In this document: positions 30,994-33,713 of the stretch, in pieces
Numbering within the stretch: position 1 is the first letter of the stretch
Layout: each line of letters opens with the position of its first letter
Source: CAYFMH01 sp964344165
GTDB taxonomy: Bacteria; Patescibacteriota; Gracilibacteria; UBA4473
DNA length: 33,713 nucleotides
Direction: 5' to 3'
Assembly: GCA_964344165.1 (NCBI GenBank)
Contig: CAYFMH010000010.1
Coordinates: forward strand, 1 to 33,713
Translations under genes and position numbers: made by a program
Notes under the pieces: generated by a model
What the model was told of the DNA's origin: nothing
Database searches by the model: none
The model's input: only the letters and a program-made list of their open reading frames with translations

Positions 30994-31693
30994 CGACTAA
31001 ATCCTTTCTCAGTTTTTCGAACACGTCGTCGGAAGATGGTGCATGTTGGTTATCCATTTCGCGGCGGACCCAATTTTTCCACGTTCGGCTCCAATCCTTT
31101 TTTCGCCCTTTAACGCCAGGCTGAGCTATCCAGTAATCCTTAAAAATTTCAATCGTGCGGGGGATATTCTTAAGCCCCTGCTCTTTTGTCCAGATGTAGA
31201 GTTCCCCGGACAACTTCCAATCGTCTGGTAGGACGGTCCCGCGTGACCCGTTCACCTTTTTCGTTGGGGGGGATAAAGGGGGGGTATTATCTATATTAGG
31301 TATAGGTGTAGGTGCATTGCCGGATTGATGCGGGGCCGCATCGGTTGGGCATACATCTTTTTCCTTATCCCATCGGAACTTAGCGCGAGCGCTCTGATTT
31401 TTTGATTTATTTTTGACGTAATCATACTCGTTCTGCAAACGCTTTTGTGTGACCCAATTTCCGGTGGTCTGGCAGAACTCTTTTATGATCGGTTTAATGA
31501 GATTTTCGTATTCGGATTCGGACGCCCGGAGCCGCCGTTTTATCCATTCCGGGTCGTTCGGGATGCGGCAACCTGGGGTGCGCCACATAATCATTAAGAG
31601 GCGGAAATAAGCGCCGTGTTCAGCAAATGTGAGGTGGTCCGTGTCGCCTATGTAGGCGTCCGTGCTTAGGGGTAAAAATGGGTATTTCGACAA
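30986..31693 (-). CDS. DUF1376-like replication protein
   Basis: 235 residues with a TTG start at 31693, chosen because GGAGG lies seven bases upstream and the family normally begins this way (SKYPFLPLSTDAYIGDTDHL). The winged-helix N-terminal region (LTFAEHGAYFRLLMIMWRTP, then PEWIKRRLRASESEYENL) is typical. A Pro/Thr linker (about 135-170) leads to a C-terminal domain rich in Trp/Lys (DWSRTWKNWVRREM). In other phages such proteins sit in replication initiation modules. The in-frame ATG at 31801 would add 36 residues but has no ribosome site. Confidence 0.8.
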   Translation of the reverse strand: MSKYPFLPLSTDAYIGDTDHLTFAEHGAYFRLLMIMWRTPGCRIPNDPEWIKRRLRASESEYENLIKPIIKEFCQTTGNWVTQKRLQNEYDYVKNKSKNQSARAKFRWDKEKDVCPTDAAPHQSGNAPTPIPNIDNTPPLSPPTKKVNGSRGTVLPDDWKLSGELYIWTKEQGLKNIPRTIEIFKDYWIAQPGVKGRKKDWSRTWKNWVRREMDNQHAPSSDDVFEKLRKDLVDE

Positions 31694-31797
31694 GAACGTG
31701 CCTCCTAACAGGCGAGAAAAAGGGCCGGGGCCTTGGTTAGGCAAGGCAGCGGAGATCAACCCGCATACCCGGCACCCGAATACTAGCGCAAGCGCAG

Positions 31798-32070
31798 TCA
31801 TGGTTCAAGATTTCTAAACCGCGCGGCGATGTCGGCTACTTCCCAATCCCCTTCGAATTTCTTGACGGCGTGGCACACCGTTTTCCGGTCCCGTTCAAAC
31901 GAACGTGCGATATGGGATAAAGGGCGACCGCAAACGCGAGCCGCAACCGCCATGGCGATTTGGCGGGGCCTCGCATATTTCCGCATCCGGCATTGAATGA
32001 TTAACATATCAATTGAGACGCCGTACCGCTTGGCAACGTAGGCTTTAACCTCAAATATTTTTGGCTTCAT
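31798..32070 (-). CDS. Stand-alone DnaA domain IV-like DNA-binding protein
   Basis: 90 residues corresponding only to the C-terminal duplex-binding domain of DnaA: VKAYVAKRYGVSIDML (8-23), ARPRQIAMAVAARVCG (33-48) and HIARSFERDRKTVCHAVKKF (53-72) align with the DnaA helix-turn-helix and signature. The AAA+ domain is absent. Phages use such proteins to recognise an origin or to compete with host DnaA; which applies is unknown. GGGGAG lies five bases before the ATG. Confidence 0.85.
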   Translation of the reverse strand: MKPKIFEVKAYVAKRYGVSIDMLIIQCRMRKYARPRQIAMAVAARVCGRPLSHIARSFERDRKTVCHAVKKFEGDWEVADIAARFRNLEP

Positions 32071-32251
32071 TTTTTCTCCCCTTTGGATAACCCGCTAGGC
32101 GACGCTCGCCGCGCAATAAGCGGTAATACCGCACCAACGACGGGGAACACCCCGCCAAATCAGCAACGGCATAGGAATCCAGTTCCGGGTTCTCGCAGAT
32201 TACCGCCAGCGCCCGCCGCCCCTTCGCCGTGGCACCCTTCAAGCGCCTCAT
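32051..32251 (-). CDS. Small HTH protein
   Basis: 66 residues, basic. An HTH-like core (ENPELDSYAVADLAGCSPSL then VRYYRLLRGERR) is visible at about 20-50. The start at 32251 gives an ATGA overlap with the exported-protein gene. It ends 20 bases into the DnaA-like gene. DNA-binding is likely; the target is unknown. Confidence 0.7.
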   Translation of the reverse strand: MRRLKGATAKGRRALAVICENPELDSYAVADLAGCSPSLVRYYRLLRGERRLAGYPKGRKNEAKNI

Positions 32252-32619
32252 CCGCCGTCCATATCCCGTTGGATGACGGTGTAGACGAAGCGGCCATGAT
32301 GTTCCGCCAGCACGGCTCGGAACCATACGTCGTAGGGCTTGTAGTAGACTTCGCCGATGATATGGACCACCTTGCCCGCCGTCAGTTCCCCGTACTTGCA
32401 TTCGCCGCTGTTGTACGCCTGCAAAAACCGGGCATTTGCGTCCTTGAATTGCAGTCGTGCCGCCTGTTCGTAATGGGTGATATGGCTTTCGAACTCCAGG
32501 CAATAGGCGTTAAAGGCGATCTCGTCGCCAGGGCGGGGCGTGTGTTTGTCCTCGGCAAGCGCCGGGGATACGGTCAGGGCCACCGCAGCGGCCATCAAGA
32601 GTTTACGCATTTTCATCAT
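32248..32619 (-). CDS. Exported small protein in the early block
   Basis: 123 residues. MMKMRKLLMAAAVALTVSPA-LA is a clear Sec signal peptide (cleavage near residue 22). The mature part has two cysteines (AYCLEFES, SGECKYGEL) and a beta-rich end (VVHIIGEVYYKPYDVWFRAV). Several ATG starts are possible (32619, 32616, 32610) near AAAGGTGG. Being placed between RusA and DNA-binding genes suggests early expression, which would suit superinfection exclusion or envelope stress protection; this is inference. Confidence 0.72.
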   Translation of the reverse strand: MMKMRKLLMAAAVALTVSPALAEDKHTPRPGDEIAFNAYCLEFESHITHYEQAARLQFKDANARFLQAYNSGECKYGELTAGKVVHIIGEVYYKPYDVWFRAVLAEHHGRFVYTVIQRDMDGG

Positions 32620-32974
32620 TCCACCTTTCGATTGTGATTAGCACGTCTTCGCGGTCTGTGGGGCGGATTTCCAAATGTCGAACGTGCGCCATCGTATCGT
32701 TAGACAGAAGCCCCACCGCGACCAGGAAATCCAGTAACGGCTTGGCGAAGTTGTCTAAATCCGAATTGCCCCGATACGGCAAGATAAGGGACACGCTCAC
32801 GGGGTAGTCAAACGCCTTCCGCCGATTCCGGGGCCACTGGTTCATAAGCACAACATTGGCCTCAGCAATCCACGCATTATACGCCTTGGATTTAATCCGG
32901 CCCCGCCCGGTCCCGTGCTTCCGGTTTATGAACATCGCGTTCACGCTCGGCGGTTTGGGCAGGCGGATTTGCAT
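32603..32974 (-). CDS. rusA: RusA-family Holliday junction resolvase
   Basis: 123 residues, the normal RusA size. Family features: N-terminal LPKPPSVNAMF (5-15), the acidic catalytic cluster NSDLDNFAKPLLDFL (70-84; D72, D74, K78, D82), and SNDTMAHV (91-98) with the terminal strand DVLITIER. It should resolve recombination or replication junctions and so complement RecT and the exonuclease encoded on the other strand. The start is a TGATG overlap, with GAAGGA seven bases upstream. Confidence 0.9.
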   Translation of the reverse strand: MQIRLPKPPSVNAMFINRKHGTGRGRIKSKAYNAWIAEANVVLMNQWPRNRRKAFDYPVSVSLILPYRGNSDLDNFAKPLLDFLVAVGLLSNDTMAHVRHLEIRPTDREDVLITIERWNDENA

Positions 32975-33201
32975 CAATCGTCCTTCTTTTCCTTGGCGAT
33001 GTACCCCATGTATAGGTCGGGGCGTTCCATCCTGTCCGCGTCCTTCATGGTCGCCAGGCCGAAGCGGAGAACCGCGCGGAACCCTGCCGAAAGCGACGAA
33101 AGATTATGTTTTTCAACAACTTTCCGCACTTCCGCCTGTAGTCCAAGCGGCAAATACAGCATGATTTTCTTGGAGGCTTTCTTGGTCTGCGGTTTCTTCA
33201 T
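32974..33201 (-). CDS. Small basic protein, possible ribbon-helix-helix regulator
   Basis: 75 residues starting MKKPQTKKASKKIMLYLPLG with GAGGGA seven bases upstream. KKIMLYLPLGLQAEVRKVVE followed by a second helix (SLSAGFRAVLRFGLATM) fits the beta-strand, helix, helix layout of ribbon-helix-helix proteins. It is the first gene leftward of the divergent control region, so autoregulation through the palindromes there is plausible. The longer frame (to 33228) would start inside the predicted promoter's transcript start. Confidence 0.65.
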   Translation of the reverse strand: MKKPQTKKASKKIMLYLPLGLQAEVRKVVEKHNLSSLSAGFRAVLRFGLATMKDADRMERPDLYMGYIAKEKKDD

Positions 33202-33230
33202 TTGGTGTCCCTCAGAAAACAATTTCACGG

Positions 33231-33256
33231 AATGTAATACATTTGGTTGACAAATG
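33231..33256. promoter_or_regulatory. Two overlapping inverted repeats (candidate operator)
   Basis: AATGTA-A-TACATT (33231-33243) is a perfect 6+6 palindrome, and CATTTG-GTTGA-CAAATG (33240-33256) is a perfect 6+6 inverted repeat overlapping it. The first covers the minus-strand -10 and the second the plus-strand -35, an arrangement that would let one protein control both directions. Confidence 0.6.
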
Positions 33257-33259
33257 CAA
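33231..33259 (-). promoter_or_regulatory. Candidate leftward promoter
   Basis: On the minus strand TTGCAT (33254-33259), 17-base spacer, TACATT (33231-33236). The match is moderate. It would start transcription near 33225, about 25 bases before the first leftward gene's ATG at 33201. Confidence 0.45.
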
Positions 33260-33276
33260 TACCCCGTGCTTATGTA
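33247..33276 (+). promoter_or_regulatory. Candidate rightward promoter
   Basis: Perfect TTGACA (33247-33252), 18-base spacer, TATGTA (33271-33276). It would drive the Imm5-like/exonuclease/RecT operon from about 33283, leaving a 38-base leader with AAGGTG before the ATG at 33321. Confidence 0.6.
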
Positions 33277-33320
33277 TCAACCATCGGGACGGGATGGCCC
33301 GCCCAAACAAAGGTGCAGAC

Positions 33321-33713
33321 ATGATCACAACAACATTCGCCAAATGTCACGATGCCGGAGCTTGTTCGGGCAGTTACAAGAAAATGGGCCGGGCGATGGG
33401 CGGCATCAAAAATTACGGACGCAATACGGAGACACCCGTTCTTAAGGTACTCGAAGTTCTCGGGCTAGAGGACGCCTGCTGGGTTTTGGGTAATGCTTGT
33501 GGTGAGGAGGGGCGCACAATTCTGCGGCTGTGGTGGTCGGATGTAGCCGCTAGAGTGCTGCCGGTATTCGAGAAAGAGTGGCCTACAGATTTTCGGCCAA
33601 GAAAGGCCATAACCGCCGCCAGGGCCGCCAGGGACGCCAGGGACGCCGCCAGGGCCGCCGGGGCCGCCGCCGGGGCCGCCTGGGCCGCCAGGGACGCCGC
33701 CAGGGACGCCGAA
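33321..33713 (+). CDS. N-terminal part of Imm5-like repeat protein (continues at base 1)
   Basis: 131 codons open to the window end. The first about 97 residues form a compact domain (MITTTFAKCHDAGACSGSYK, then KVLEVLGLEDACWVLGNACG and ARVLPVFEKEWPTDFRPRKA), resembling phage and bacterial proteins annotated as putative Imm5-like immunity proteins. The tail is a low-complexity Ala-Arg/Asp/Gly/Trp repeat. AAGGTG lies upstream of the ATG, and a promoter-like sequence precedes it. The name is a family label only; immunity function is not shown. It would be first in the recombination operon. Confidence 0.75.
   Translation, partial: MITTTFAKCHDAGACSGSYKKMGRAMGGIKNYGRNTETPVLKVLEVLGLEDACWVLGNACGEEGRTILRLWWSDVAARVLPVFEKEWPTDFRPRKAITAARAARDARDAARAAGAAAGAAWAARDAARDAE
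33615..33713 (+). repeat. GCC-rich coding repeat (right contig end)
   Basis: Tandem GCCGCCAGGGAC, GCCGCCGGG and GCCGCCTGG units, in frame, matching the units at 1-90. The last codon GAA departs from the pattern, which may mark read-end error or true variation. Confidence 0.85.

Overview
The window is most likely the near-complete genome of a short-tailed (podovirus-type) double-stranded DNA phage of a Gram-negative bacterium. It carries a terminase, portal, scaffold and SU10-type capsid set, a gp4-like adaptor, a P22-like stabilisation protein, three large ejection-type proteins and one fibre; no tape measure, sheath or tube gene is visible. The host inference rests on Sec and Tat signal peptides, a lipobox protein and an O-antigen ligase/polymerase-family membrane protein. 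An alphaproteobacterial host is a guess only. The sequence looks like a metagenomic or scaffolded assembly: it holds a 100-N gap, and both ends lie in the same low-complexity repeat. The ORF starting at 33321 runs off the right end and resumes in frame at base 1, which supports a circular map linearised inside the repeat.

Layout. A short rightward operon (33321 across the junction to about 2814) encodes a repeat-rich Imm5-like protein, a YqaJ-type exonuclease, a small protein, a RecT annealase and two small genes, the last apparently frameshifted. Everything else runs leftward from a divergent control region (33202-33320) that holds two inverted repeats and facing promoters. Reading leftward: an early/replication block (RHH-like protein, RusA, an exported protein, a small HTH protein, a stand-alone DnaA domain IV, a DUF1376 protein, unknowns, a zinc-ribbon protein, small membrane proteins, a ParB/DNA-methylase gene broken by the gap); a putative small terminase; a Tat-signal mini-protein and a 32-residue membrane peptide. 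Next come a candidate promoter and an intrinsic terminator (28296-28402), a winged-helix protein, an exported FGE/C-type-lectin-like protein, a DUF7220-like membrane protein and TerL. The virion module follows (portal, scaffold, capsid, adaptor, stabilisation, ejection proteins, fibre), interrupted after the capsid gene by an exported beta-rich protein and the O-antigen ligase-family protein. The leftward unit ends in a lysis-type block: two small genes, an exported protein, a membrane coiled-coil protein, a metallophosphoesterase, an M15 peptidase endolysin, a lipoprotein and a DUF1353 protein.

How it works together. Genes are packed with 1-4 base overlaps (ATGA, GTGA, TTGA, TGATG, TAATG), so translational coupling is probably general. 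No DNA polymerase, helicase, primase, RNA polymerase, integrase or recognisable lysogeny repressor is seen, so replication must lean on the host. The most notable themes are an unusual number of exported or envelope proteins, a promoter-terminator pair ahead of the late genes that looks like a processive-antitermination switch, a perfect 198-bp tandem duplication in a virion gene, and an assembly gap whose flanks share 7 bases that would join in frame and delete the methylase core.
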